57,506 nucleotides of DNA from Anaerolineales bacterium UBA5797 (GTDB lineage Bacteria; Chloroflexota; Anaerolineae; Anaerolineales; Villigracilaceae), in contig DIDP01000063.1 in the NCBI GenBank assembly GCA_002418205.1, positions 30,295 through 87,800 of the forward strand, given 5' to 3'. This document shows, piece by piece, positions 35,156-42,798 of the stretch; positions within the stretch are counted from its first letter, which is position 1; the number at the start of each line of letters is the position of its first letter. Both the position numbers and the translations under genes were made by a program. The notes below the pieces were generated by a model. It was not told the origin of the DNA and did no database searches. It saw only the letters and a program-made list of their open reading frames with translations.

Positions 35156-35176
35156 ATAAGAAGGGGGAAATGTCAA
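35149..35176 (-). promoter_or_regulatory. Promoter of the perR-ATPase operon, TTGACA-16-TATAAT
   Basis: On the minus strand TTGACA (35176-35171) and TATAAT (35154-35149) are 16 nt apart. Both hexamers are exact consensus, and the -10 lies inside PerR box 2. Confidence 0.8.
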
Positions 35177-35239
35177 GGCTTATATTTTTCCGATGGCGTT
35201 CGTTCCGTGCAGAAACTGTGATTTCTTACACTTCTCTTA

Positions 35240-35269
35240 TTGACGTCCCTCTTTTTTACATGTTATTAT
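35240..35269 (+). promoter_or_regulatory. hrcA operon promoter with extended -10
   Basis: TTGACG (35240-35245) and TGTTATTAT (-10 TATTAT at 35264-35269) have an 18-nt spacer. The predicted start is near 35276, just before the CIRCE element. Confidence 0.65.
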
Positions 35270-35282
35270 TATTCCCGAGTTG

Positions 35283-35309
35283 TTAGCACTCTCTTGTTGA
35301 GAGTGCTAA
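35283..35309 (+). promoter_or_regulatory. CIRCE element
   Basis: TTAGCACTC (35283-35291), nine bases, then GAGTGCTAA (35301-35309): a perfect HrcA operator. It lies between the promoter and the hrcA start, so HrcA should repress its own operon. Confidence 0.97.
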
Positions 35310-35322
35310 CTATGTGAAAACC

Positions 35323-36360
35323 ATGCCTGAATTATCAGAACGACAGAAAACCCTCCTCTTACTGATCATACGCGACCATATCGAATCCGCCCAGCCGATT
35401 GGCTCGAAGCGGCTTGTGGATCATTACCATATCAACCTGTCGTCCGCAACGATCCGCAACGAGATGGCTGCCCTGACCGAGATGGGCTACCTGCGTCAGC
35501 CGCATACTTCCGCCGGGCGCGTCCCAACCGAGGAGGGGTATCGTTATTTCGTCAGCCAGATGATGGATCAGGCGGTCCTGCCTGAATCGATCCAGCGCAC
35601 GATCTCGCACCAGTTCCATCAATCCGGTCCGGACGTCGAGCAATGGATGACCCTCGCGGCATCCATTCTTGCGCATCAATCGCAGGGCATTTCGGTCGTC
35701 ACTGCGCCTCATGTGGAACAGGCAAAATTCAAACATGTCGAACTGATCTCCACCCAGGGGCGCCAGGTGCTCATGGTGCTCGTTATGGCAGGAGGGGAGG
35801 TCAGCCAGCAGATCCTTTCACTGACTGAACCCGTCACACAGGAGCGACTCAGCCAGACCGCCTCGCGTCTTAACGGACTTTTGGCTGGTCTCGCTGTTGA
35901 CAGGATCGCGGCGCTCCCGAACCGTTCCGATGCGCTCGATCAGGATATATTGACCTTGATCGTTCAGGATATGCGCCGTAATGCAAAACGCATATCCGGT
36001 GAGGTGTACACTGACGGCTTGACAAATGTCCTTGCCGAACCCGAATTTGCCGAGACAGAGGAAGCCCGCCGCGCTTTGAAGATCTTCGGCGAGCCGTCCA
36101 CTCTGAAGGACCTGCTCGACCGCACGAGCACAAGCAGTAATGTCGGCGGTCTTCAGGTGTTGATCGGCGGCGAAGGCGGATGGGAGGAACTTCGTCAGTG
36201 TTCGATGATCGTCGCCCGCTACGGCGTTCCCGGCATGGTCACAGGGACGCTGGGTGTGCTGGGTCCCATGCGCATGTCCTATGCGAGGACGATCCCCACG
36301 GTGCGGTACGTCGCCGGTCTGTTGAGCGATCTGGTCAACGATAATATTTCCGGTGAATGA
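35323..36360 (+). CDS. hrcA: Heat-shock repressor HrcA
   Basis: This is a 345-aa repressor of the hrcA-grpE-dnaK-dnaJ operon. The N-terminal winged helix has LSERQKTLLLLIIRDHIESAQPIGSKRL and LSSATIRNEMAALTEMGYLRQPHTSAGRVPTEEGYRYFV, which is characteristic. The C-terminal GAF-like region (QVLIGGEGGWEELRQCSMIVARYG) ends VRYVAGLLSDLVND. The ATG at 35323 is preferred; a GTG at 35314 is 9 nt upstream. Length is typical (about 340). A perfect CIRCE lies 13 nt before the start. Confidence 0.95.
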   Translation: MPELSERQKTLLLLIIRDHIESAQPIGSKRLVDHYHINLSSATIRNEMAALTEMGYLRQPHTSAGRVPTEEGYRYFVSQMMDQAVLPESIQRTISHQFHQSGPDVEQWMTLAASILAHQSQGISVVTAPHVEQAKFKHVELISTQGRQVLMVLVMAGGEVSQQILSLTEPVTQERLSQTASRLNGLLAGLAVDRIAALPNRSDALDQDILTLIVQDMRRNAKRISGEVYTDGLTNVLAEPEFAETEEARRALKIFGEPSTLKDLLDRTSTSSNVGGLQVLIGGEGGWEELRQCSMIVARYGVPGMVTGTLGVLGPMRMSYARTIPTVRYVAGLLSDLVNDNISGE

Positions 36361-36414
36361 AAATAACGGTATTCCAATTTATGGGTACCGAATATCAATT
36401 TTGAGAGTGAGTGC

Positions 36415-36966
36415 ATGACTGAGAAAAAGAAACACAAACACGAAGAAGAGATCGAAGAGACCCAGGCTGAGGCTGTGGCAGAGGCTGAGGTCGGCGACCA
36501 AACGTCGGCTGCGACCGAGGCGTTGAAAAAACAACTCGAAGAGGCCGAGGCGAAGGCATCCGAATATAAAGATAGCTGGATGCGGTCTCAGGCGGAATTC
36601 CAGAACTACAAGAAACGCATCGAACGCGATAGCGATCTGATGCGCGCGACCATGAAGGGCGACATCGTCAGGAAGATTTTGCCCCTGCTCGATGACCTGG
36701 AACGCGCTCTCCAAAACCGTCCCGAGGATCAATCTTGGGCAAATGGCATCGAGTTGATCGTCCGCAAGTTTCAGACCACGCTCGAGAGCGAGGGCGTGAA
36801 GAAGATCGAAGCCGCGGGCGCGGAGTTCGATCCTAACTTCCACGAAGCGATCTCGCACGAACCGAACGAGGATGTCCCAAGCGGGCATGTGATCGAGGTT
36901 GTGCAGAATGGTTACATGCTTGGCGAGCGAGTCCTGCGGCCTGCCCTGGTGAGGGTGGCGCGATAA
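36415..36966 (+). CDS. grpE: Nucleotide exchange factor GrpE
   Basis: This is a 183-aa cochaperone that releases ADP from DnaK. A highly charged N-terminus (Glu-rich to residue 50) leads into the long coiled coil (EALKKQLEEAEAKASEYKDSW), then MRSQAEFQNYKKRIERDSDLM and the beta domain ending DPNFHEAISHEPNEDVPSGHVIEVVQNGYMLGERVLRPALVRVAR. It follows hrcA by 54 nt in the heat-shock operon. A family-A palindrome separates it from dnaK. Confidence 0.95.
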   Translation: MTEKKKHKHEEEIEETQAEAVAEAEVGDQTSAATEALKKQLEEAEAKASEYKDSWMRSQAEFQNYKKRIERDSDLMRATMKGDIVRKILPLLDDLERALQNRPEDQSWANGIELIVRKFQTTLESEGVKKIEAAGAEFDPNFHEAISHEPNEDVPSGHVIEVVQNGYMLGERVLRPALVRVAR

Positions 36967-36976
36967 GATACCATTA

Positions 36977-37057
36977 TGTCATTGCGACCCGCAAAGCGGG
37001 GAGGCAATCTCCATCAAAGTGAGGGAGATTGCCTCGCAAAGTGCGCTCACAATGACA
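36977..37057. repeat. Family-A palindromic repeat between grpE and dnaK
   Basis: The outer arms TGTCATTGCGA and CACAATGACA and inner arms GGCAATCTCC and GGAGATTGCC form a long hairpin. A copy of the same family lies between dnaK and dnaJ and another before recR. Confidence 0.85.
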
Positions 37058-37081
37058 TATAGATAAAGGAGAACTTATTTA

Positions 37082-38965
37082 ATGGCAAAAATCATTGGCA
37101 TCGATCTGGGTACGACCAACTCCGTCGCGGCGGTGATGCAGGGCGGCGAGCCGATCGTGATCCCTTCGGCGGAGGGCGAACGGCTTGTGCCATCCGTTGT
37201 GGCGATGAACAAGAACAACGAACGTCTGGTGGGACGCGTGGCGCGCAACCAGGCGATCACCAATCCGCAGAACACGATCTTTTCGGTGAAGCGTTTCATG
37301 GGACGCAAGTCGGATGACCTCGAAGTGGAACGCACCAGGAAGCGCGTGCCTTACGCGGTGGGCGCCGCGCCCAACGGGGATGTGCGCGTCGAGCTGGGCG
37401 GCAAGGAATACTCCGCGCCTGAAATCTCCGCGATGATCCTCGGGAAGATCAAGGCGGATGCCGAAGCGTATCTTGGCGAACCGATCACGCAGGCGGTCAT
37501 CACCGTGCCTGCCTATTTCAACGACGCGCAGCGCAACGCCACCAAGGATGCGGGCAAGATCGCGGGTCTCGAAGTGCTGCGCATCATCAACGAGCCGACA
37601 GCTTCCTCGCTTGCCTACGGACTCGACAAGAAGAAGAACGAAACCATCGTGGTCTACGACCTTGGCGGCGGCACGTTCGATGTTTCGATCCTGGAAGTGG
37701 GCGATGGCGTATTCCAGGTCCGTTCGACGAGCGGCGATACCTTCCTTGGCGGCGACGACTTCGATCTGCGCATCATGGATTACCTCATCGAGCAGTTCAA
37801 GAAGGATAACGGCATTGATCTGCATAATGACCGTCAGGCTTTGCAACGTTTGAAGGAAGCTGCCGAAAAAGCGAAGATCGAACTTTCGACCACCATGCAG
37901 ACCGAGATCAACCTCCCGTATTTGACCGCGGATGCCAGCGGACCGAAACATCTGGTGATGACTCTCAGCCGCGCCAAACTCGAGCAATTGACAGCGGATC
38001 TTGTCGACCGGACGATTGCTCCCGTTAAACAAGCCCTGTCCGACGCTCAACTCAACGCGGGTGACATCCACGAAGTGGTGCTGGTCGGCGGCATGACGCG
38101 TATGCCAGCCATTCAGGATCGCGTCCGCGCCTTCTTTGGCAAGGACCCGCACAAGGGCGTGAACCCCGACGAGGTGGTCGCCATCGGCGCGGCGATTCAG
38201 GCGGGTGTGCTTGGCGGGGAAGTGAAAGATATTCTCCTGCTCGATGTGACCCCGCTTACACTTTCGATCGAGACATTGGGCGGTGTTGCCACACCGCAGA
38301 TCGAACGCAATACGACCATCCCAACCCGCAAGAGTCAGGTGTTTTCCACTGCCAGCGACAGTCAGACCCAGGTGGAGATCCATGTGTTGCAGGGCGAACG
38401 TCCGATGGCAGCGGATAACAAGTCATTGGGCAAGTTCATCCTGGATGGCATCCCGCCCGCGCCGCGCGGCGTTCCACAGATCGAGGTGACGTTCGATATC
38501 GACGCCAACGGCATCCTGAAAGTGACTGCCTCTGATAAGGCGACGGGCCGCTCGCAGCACATCACAATTACCGCTTCCTCCGGTTTGTCCGATACGGAAG
38601 TGGAAAAGATGCGCAAGGATGCGGAAGCGCACGCCGAGGAAGACCGCAAGCGCAAGGAATTGATCGAAGCACGCAACAATGCGGATAACACAGTCTACGC
38701 CGGTGAAAAGGCATTGAGAGACCTGGGCGATAAGGTCCCGGCGGAAATCAAATCTGAGGTCGAGGCAAAGACCGCCGAAGTGAAGAAGGTCGCGGAGGGC
38801 GAGGATGTTGCCGCGATCCGGTCCGCGACGGAAGCGCTTGGACAGGTGATCCAAAAGATCGGTGCCAGCGTCTATGAGCAGAATCCGCCACCGGCTGGAG
38901 GCGAAGCGGGTCCTTCATCCAGCGAGGAAGGACCGGAAGTGGTGGATGGAGAGGTGAAGGAATAA
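37082..38965 (+). CDS. dnaK: Chaperone DnaK (Hsp70)
   Basis: This is a 627-aa Hsp70. ATPase signatures are IGIDLGTTNSVAAVMQ, VYDLGGGTFDVSIL and VLVGGMTRMPAIQDRV; the linker is DILLLDVTPLTLSIETLGG, then the substrate-binding domain. The tail has a Gly/Pro-rich stretch and ends EEGPEVVDGEVKE, the usual acidic end. AAGGAG lies 10 nt upstream of the ATG. The operon order hrcA-grpE-dnaK-dnaJ is conserved, with palindromic repeats in both gaps around this gene. Confidence 0.97.
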   Translation: MAKIIGIDLGTTNSVAAVMQGGEPIVIPSAEGERLVPSVVAMNKNNERLVGRVARNQAITNPQNTIFSVKRFMGRKSDDLEVERTRKRVPYAVGAAPNGDVRVELGGKEYSAPEISAMILGKIKADAEAYLGEPITQAVITVPAYFNDAQRNATKDAGKIAGLEVLRIINEPTASSLAYGLDKKKNETIVVYDLGGGTFDVSILEVGDGVFQVRSTSGDTFLGGDDFDLRIMDYLIEQFKKDNGIDLHNDRQALQRLKEAAEKAKIELSTTMQTEINLPYLTADASGPKHLVMTLSRAKLEQLTADLVDRTIAPVKQALSDAQLNAGDIHEVVLVGGMTRMPAIQDRVRAFFGKDPHKGVNPDEVVAIGAAIQAGVLGGEVKDILLLDVTPLTLSIETLGGVATPQIERNTTIPTRKSQVFSTASDSQTQVEIHVLQGERPMAADNKSLGKFILDGIPPAPRGVPQIEVTFDIDANGILKVTASDKATGRSQHITITASSGLSDTEVEKMRKDAEAHAEEDRKRKELIEARNNADNTVYAGEKALRDLGDKVPAEIKSEVEAKTAEVKKVAEGEDVAAIRSATEALGQVIQKIGASVYEQNPPPAGGEAGPSSSEEGPEVVDGEVKE

Positions 38966-38971
38966 TTTATC

Positions 38972-39052
38972 GTCATTGCGAGGCGTTTTCGTTGCGACGA
39001 AGCAATCCTCAATAATTTTGGAGATTGCTTCGCCCTTCGGGCTCGCAATGAC
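38972..39052. repeat. Family-A palindromic repeat between dnaK and dnaJ
   Basis: The outer arms GTCATTGCGAGGCG and GGGCTCGCAATGAC and inner arms GAAGCAATCCTC and GGAGATTGCTTC form a hairpin filling almost the whole gap. The dnaJ ribosome-binding GAGG directly follows it. Confidence 0.85.
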
Positions 39053-39063
39053 GAGGTCGGATT

Positions 39064-40182
39064 ATGAGCAGCGATTACTACGAGATCCTTGGTGTTGGGC
39101 GGAACGCGGGCGATGATGAGATCAAAGCCGCGTTCCGTAAACTTGCGCGCCAATACCACCCTGATGTAAACAAGGAACCGGACGCCGAGGAGAAGTTCAA
39201 AGAGATCAACGAAGCCTACGGTGTGCTTTCGGACCGGGACAAACGCGCCCGCTACGACCGCTTTGGCAAGGAAGGTCTGGGCAACATGGGCGGCTTCCAC
39301 GATTACACCATGGACTTCAGCGATCTGTTCGAGGAGATCTTTGGTGGATTCGGATTCTCGATGGGCGGGCGAGGTTCGCGCCGTTCGCCGCGCCGCGGAC
39401 GCGACCTGCAGATGCAGGTCACATTGACGTTCGAGGAGGCGGTCTTCGGCGTCGAGAAAGAGGTCGAGTTCCAGCGTGAAGAGACCTGTTCGCGCTGTAA
39501 CGGTTCAGGCGCGGAGCCGGGCACGTCGCCGGTGAAATGTCCCACCTGCAATGGTCAGGGTGAGGTGCGTCAGGTCCGCCAGACCTTTTTGGGACAGATG
39601 GTGCAGACCGCCACATGCCCGACCTGTAACGGCCGCGGCGAAACGATCTCTTCCCCATGCAAGACCTGTCGCGGCAGTGGCTTGGAACGCAAGACCGTAA
39701 AGAAGAAAGTGCAGATCCCCGCGGGCGTGGACCGCGGCACGCAGATCCGTCTGGCAGGCGAGGGCGGACCCGGCGTCAATGGCGGACCGACTGGAAGCCT
39801 GTTCCTGGTGCTGGATGTCAGGCCGCATAAATTCTTCAAACGCCGCGAGAATGATATCATCCTTAACCTTGATATCAACGTCGCGCAGGCAGTGCTCGGC
39901 GCGGAGATCGAAGTCCCGACGCTGGAGGGCGATGAAAAATTGAAGATCCCCTCCGGGACCCAACCCGGCAAGGTCTTTACCATGAAAGGCAGGGGTGTGC
40001 CGTATTTGCGCCGCAACGACCGCGGCAATCAGTTGGTGATCGTCAATGTCGCCATCCCGACGAAACTTAATAAGGAACAGCGCGAATTGTTCGAGAAACT
40101 GGCTGAATCGCTGGGCACCACCGTCAAGCCGCAGGAAAAGGGATTTTTGGACTGGTTGAACGAGGCGTTCGGCGGGGGATAA
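39064..40182 (+). CDS. dnaJ: Chaperone DnaJ (Hsp40)
   Basis: This is a 372-aa type I J-protein. The J domain (1-70) has the HPD in QYHPDVNKEPD. The Gly-rich region includes the DIF-like FSDLFEEIFGGFGF. Four zinc repeats follow: CSRCNGSG, CPTCNGQG, CPTCNGRG and CKTCRGSG. The C-terminal domains end WLNEAFGGG. It stimulates DnaK ATPase and delivers substrates. It is last in the heat-shock operon. Confidence 0.96.
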   Translation: MSSDYYEILGVGRNAGDDEIKAAFRKLARQYHPDVNKEPDAEEKFKEINEAYGVLSDRDKRARYDRFGKEGLGNMGGFHDYTMDFSDLFEEIFGGFGFSMGGRGSRRSPRRGRDLQMQVTLTFEEAVFGVEKEVEFQREETCSRCNGSGAEPGTSPVKCPTCNGQGEVRQVRQTFLGQMVQTATCPTCNGRGETISSPCKTCRGSGLERKTVKKKVQIPAGVDRGTQIRLAGEGGPGVNGGPTGSLFLVLDVRPHKFFKRRENDIILNLDINVAQAVLGAEIEVPTLEGDEKLKIPSGTQPGKVFTMKGRGVPYLRRNDRGNQLVIVNVAIPTKLNKEQRELFEKLAESLGTTVKPQEKGFLDWLNEAFGGG

Positions 40183-40210
40183 GTTTAGTTCACAGTGCAG
40201 GTTTTCACGG

Positions 40211-40234
40211 GAGGATCGTCATTTGACGATTCTC
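40211..40234 (+). terminator. Hairpin after dnaJ, overlapping the next promoter
   Basis: ATCGTCA (40215-40221) pairs with TGACGAT (40224-40230), extended by GAG/CTC. It may end the chaperone operon. Its 3' arm includes the -35 of the arsR promoter, so the two signals share bases. The T-run is weak. Confidence 0.4.
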
Positions 40235-40251
40235 TCTTATTGTATTATAAT
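40223..40251 (+). promoter_or_regulatory. arsR-CDF promoter, TTGACG-17-TATAAT
   Basis: TTGACG (40223-40228) and TATAAT (40246-40251) with a 17-nt spacer give a near-consensus sigma-70 promoter. The start is predicted at about 40258, inside the operator. Confidence 0.8.
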
Positions 40252-40253
40252 TC

Positions 40254-40275
40254 TGAATACTTGAGCAAGTATTCA
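40254..40275 (+). promoter_or_regulatory. ArsR/SmtB-type operator
   Basis: A perfect 10-2-10 palindrome: TGAATACTTG (40254-40263), AG, CAAGTATTCA (40266-40275). It lies directly after the -10 and over the predicted start, where SmtB/CzrA repressors bind (TGAA-type halves). Confidence 0.85.
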
Positions 40276-40285
40276 TATATCTATT

Positions 40286-40576
40286 ATGCTCCTTAAAGCA
40301 TCGATTTCCACCCACCTGGCTGACCTGTTCAGCGCCCTCAGCGATCCCACACGCCTGCGCATTATCTCCGTTCTGCTCGAAGGGGAAATGAACGTGGGCG
40401 AGATCGCAACGCAGCTTGTCATGACCGAATCTGCGGTGTCACATCAATTACGCGGACTGCGTCAGATGAAACTGGTGCGGGCTCGCAAGGCGGGACGGCA
40501 GGTTTACTACTCGCTGGATGACGACCATGTGGAAAAGCTTTACCGTATGGGGCTTGAACATGTGGAGCACGGCTAA
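40286..40576 (+). CDS. ArsR/SmtB-family metal sensor (zinc type)
   Basis: This is a 96-aa winged-helix repressor. Core: LFSALSDPTRLRIISVLLEGEMNVGEIATQL, recognition helix TESAVSHQLRGLRQMKLV. There is no CxC or CVC at helix 3, which argues against arsenic/cadmium sensing. The C-terminal helix has DDHVEKLYRMGLEHVEH, that is D-x-H-x10-H-x2-H, the alpha5 site that binds zinc in SmtB/CzrA. It should be released from its operator by zinc or cobalt and induce the CDF transporter 12 nt downstream. No Shine-Dalgarno is visible. Confidence 0.9.
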   Translation: MLLKASISTHLADLFSALSDPTRLRIISVLLEGEMNVGEIATQLVMTESAVSHQLRGLRQMKLVRARKAGRQVYYSLDDDHVEKLYRMGLEHVEHG

Positions 40577-40588
40577 GACATTGTTATT

Positions 40589-41557
40589 ATGAAACCTTCA
40601 CAGACAAACACTCACCCCCATTTACGCGATGCCGCACAGAGATCCGCAACGCGGTTATCCATCTCTCTCTTTCTCACGCTTGCATTCGTCGTGGTCGAAG
40701 CGCTGGCGGGTATCTATGCCAACAGTCTCGCCCTGCTAACAGACGCGGCACACAACCTGACCGATGTGATCGCGCTTGCGTTGAGCTGGGTTGCCATCCG
40801 GCTGACGACCCGCCCAGCCAACGAACGGAAGACCTACGGTTATCACCGCGTGGGCATCCTTGTCGCGCTCATCAATTCGACCACGCTCGTATTGATCTCA
40901 CTGGGCATCTTTTACGAAGCCTGGCACCGCTTTGTCTCGCCGCCTGAAGTGCAGTCCGGCATCCTGATCGGTGTTGGGCTTGTGGCGGTCGTCATCAATC
41001 TTGTGACAGCCTTGCTCATTCATCGCGGCAGTGAACACGACCTCAATCTTCGTTCAGCGTTCGTTCATCTGATGGGTGACGTGCTGTCCACGGTCGGGGC
41101 GGTCATTGCCGGCATCCTAATATACTTCACGGGCGCAAACTGGCTTGACCCGCTGGTCAGTGTGCTCATCGGCGTCCTCATCCTCTACAATGCCTGGGGC
41201 ATTCTTCGTGACGCGGTGGATATTCTCCTCGAAGCCAAGCCGCGCGATATCGACTCGACAAAATTGGTGGAGGATATGCTCGAAGTGGACGGCGTATTGG
41301 GAGTTCATGACCTGCACATCTGGAGCATCACCCAGGGCATGCGCACCATGTCCGCACACATCCTTACGGATGACCTGTCGATCAGCGAGGGGGCGGGTAT
41401 TCAACGGGAGATCAACGAGATGGTGCATCATCGTTATAATATTGCCCACGCCACGCTCCAGCTCGAATGTGTGGATTGCTTCCCCGATTCGCTGTACTGC
41501 AACCTGGACGATCACGTTCATCTGGACGAAGAGCACGCTTCGATCTCAAGCCGCTGA
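40589..41557 (+). CDS. Cation diffusion facilitator (CzcD/ZitB-like zinc exporter)
   Basis: This is a 322-aa CDF protein with six membrane helices. The metal-binding motifs are DAAHNLTDVIALALSWVA in helix 2 (HxxxD) and HLMGDVLSTVGAV in helix 5 (HxxxD), the Zn/Cd pattern. An N-terminal His (THPHL) and a C-terminal tail CVDCFPDSLYCNLDDHVHLDEEH add Cys/His ligands. The cytoplasmic domain follows at about residue 210. It works as a proton antiporter expelling zinc. It is co-transcribed with the ArsR sensor. Confidence 0.92.
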   Translation: MKPSQTNTHPHLRDAAQRSATRLSISLFLTLAFVVVEALAGIYANSLALLTDAAHNLTDVIALALSWVAIRLTTRPANERKTYGYHRVGILVALINSTTLVLISLGIFYEAWHRFVSPPEVQSGILIGVGLVAVVINLVTALLIHRGSEHDLNLRSAFVHLMGDVLSTVGAVIAGILIYFTGANWLDPLVSVLIGVLILYNAWGILRDAVDILLEAKPRDIDSTKLVEDMLEVDGVLGVHDLHIWSITQGMRTMSAHILTDDLSISEGAGIQREINEMVHHRYNIAHATLQLECVDCFPDSLYCNLDDHVHLDEEHASISSR

Positions 41558-41581
41558 TCGCCTCCGTTTAATAAGATTATC

Positions 41582-41974
41582 ATGCCCTCACTTTTATCCG
41601 TTATCTACGTTGCCCTCGGCGGCGCGCTGGGATCCGTTTCCCGCTACCTCCTCGCCGTATGGGCGCAGACTGTCAGCAAAAGCATAGACTTCCCCTACGG
41701 CACGCTCACGGTCAATCTCATCGGTTGTTTCGTTATCGGATTTCTTTCACAACTTGCAGAAACACGCGGCGCGTTCACTCCTGAATCAAGGGCGCTGGTC
41801 TTCATCGGTGTGCTTGGAGGCTTTACGACCTTTTCCTCCTTTGGGAACGACACGGTCAATCTGTTCCGCGATGGCGAAACGTTCAATGCTTTGGCAAATG
41901 TCGGCGCAAATGTTATATTGGGCTTGTCCCTCGTCTGGCTTGGGCGGGCTGTTGCGTACTGGATCTGGAGGTGA
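41582..41974 (+). CDS. crcB: Fluoride channel CrcB/Fluc
   Basis: This is a 130-aa protein with four membrane helices. Signatures are GGALGSVSRYLLAVW in helix 1, GTLTVNLIGCFVIGFL with the conserved Asn, and GVLGGFTTFSSFGNDTV with the Phe-box and central sodium site. It works as a dual-topology dimer that exports fluoride. One copy is present, which suits a homodimer. No fluoride riboswitch is visible in the 24-nt gap upstream. It ends in a GTGA overlap before the DUF190 gene. Confidence 0.92.
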   Translation: MPSLLSVIYVALGGALGSVSRYLLAVWAQTVSKSIDFPYGTLTVNLIGCFVIGFLSQLAETRGAFTPESRALVFIGVLGGFTTFSSFGNDTVNLFRDGETFNALANVGANVILGLSLVWLGRAVAYWIWR

Positions 41975-41976
41975 TC

Positions 41977-42324
41977 ATGCAACTACCACAGGAAGGCTCA
42001 TTGCTCCGTATCTTCATCGGTGAAGCGGATCGATACGAAGGCAAGCCGCTCTACGAATGGATCGTCCTCAAGGCGCGCGAACACGAACTGGCCGGTGCAA
42101 CCGTCCTGCGCGGCATGATGGGATATGGAGCAAATACGCGCCAGATCCACACCTTCCGCTTCGATACCCTTTCCGCGGACATGCCCATCATTGTCGAGAT
42201 CGTGGATGTGCAGGATAAATTGGAAAAATTCCTTGAGATCATCGAGCCATCCATCAAGGCGGGGTTGGTGACCCTTGAAAAAGCCCAGGTCAAGGTCTAT
42301 CGCTTCGAACCTGCCGGAAGGTGA
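41977..42324 (+). CDS. DUF190 (PII-like) protein paired with CrcB
   Basis: This is a 115-aa soluble protein starting MQLPQEGSLLRIFIGEADRYEGKPLYEWIVLKAREHELAGATVLRG. The IFIGExDxxxGxxLYexiv and GATVLRGxxGxG blocks define PF02641 (DUF190), which has a PII-like ferredoxin fold. The family is known to sit beside crcB in many bacteria. The start is ATG at 41977 because GGAGG lies 5 nt upstream; the GTG at 41971 overlaps that site. Nucleotide binding or channel regulation is inferred only from the association. Confidence 0.88.
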   Translation: MQLPQEGSLLRIFIGEADRYEGKPLYEWIVLKAREHELAGATVLRGMMGYGANTRQIHTFRFDTLSADMPIIVEIVDVQDKLEKFLEIIEPSIKAGLVTLEKAQVKVYRFEPAGR

Positions 42325-42326
42325 TC

Positions 42327-42788
42327 GTGTTGATGAAACTGTTGGTGCGGGTTTGGCGCGAGTTTCCCATCGGGCTACAAGTATTCATCGCAAGGGTCAT
42401 CCGTCCGCGTTTCCGCGTGGCTATAGCCGCGTTCATATTCGACGAACAGGATCGACTCTTGTTATGTGAACACACCTACCGTAAATCCCATCCCTGGGGG
42501 CTGCCTGCGGGAGGTCTCGAATACGGGGAGGACCCGGAGGATGGCGTCAAACGGGAAGTGAAGGAGGAAACCGGGTTTGAAGTTCAGGTGGATAAGCTTT
42601 TATATGCAGACAGCGCCAAAGAGTTTCGACACATCAGCCTGATCTACTTGTGCAGAGTGTTGAGCGGTTCATTCGAACCGAATCTCGAAATATCCCGCAT
42701 ACAATTTTATAACCTCGACCAATTGCCGAAACTCCTTCCGACCGAAAAGGTATTGATCGATAAAATGAGAACGAAGTTATCCCTATGA
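42327..42788 (+). CDS. Nudix hydrolase
   Basis: This is a 153-aa Nudix-fold pyrophosphohydrolase. The Nudix box is complete: GGLEYGEDPEDGVKREVKEETGFEV (GX5EX7REXXEEXG). The GTG at 42327 has GAAGG exactly 5 nt upstream, mirroring the DUF190 start; an ATG lies two codons on. The N-terminal 30 residues are basic and hydrophobic (WREFPIGLQVFIARVIRPRFRV). Substrate is not predictable. It follows the DUF190 gene by a few nucleotides. Confidence 0.87.
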   Translation: MLMKLLVRVWREFPIGLQVFIARVIRPRFRVAIAAFIFDEQDRLLLCEHTYRKSHPWGLPAGGLEYGEDPEDGVKREVKEETGFEVQVDKLLYADSAKEFRHISLIYLCRVLSGSFEPNLEISRIQFYNLDQLPKLLPTEKVLIDKMRTKLSL

Positions 42789-42798
42789 GCAGAATCCA

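Noticed and set aside
37079..38383. 434-codon minus-strand frame opposite dnaK
   Set aside because: It is complementary to a confirmed dnaK; the frame stays open because of dnaK codon bias. The His/Arg/Asp-rich sequence matches no family.
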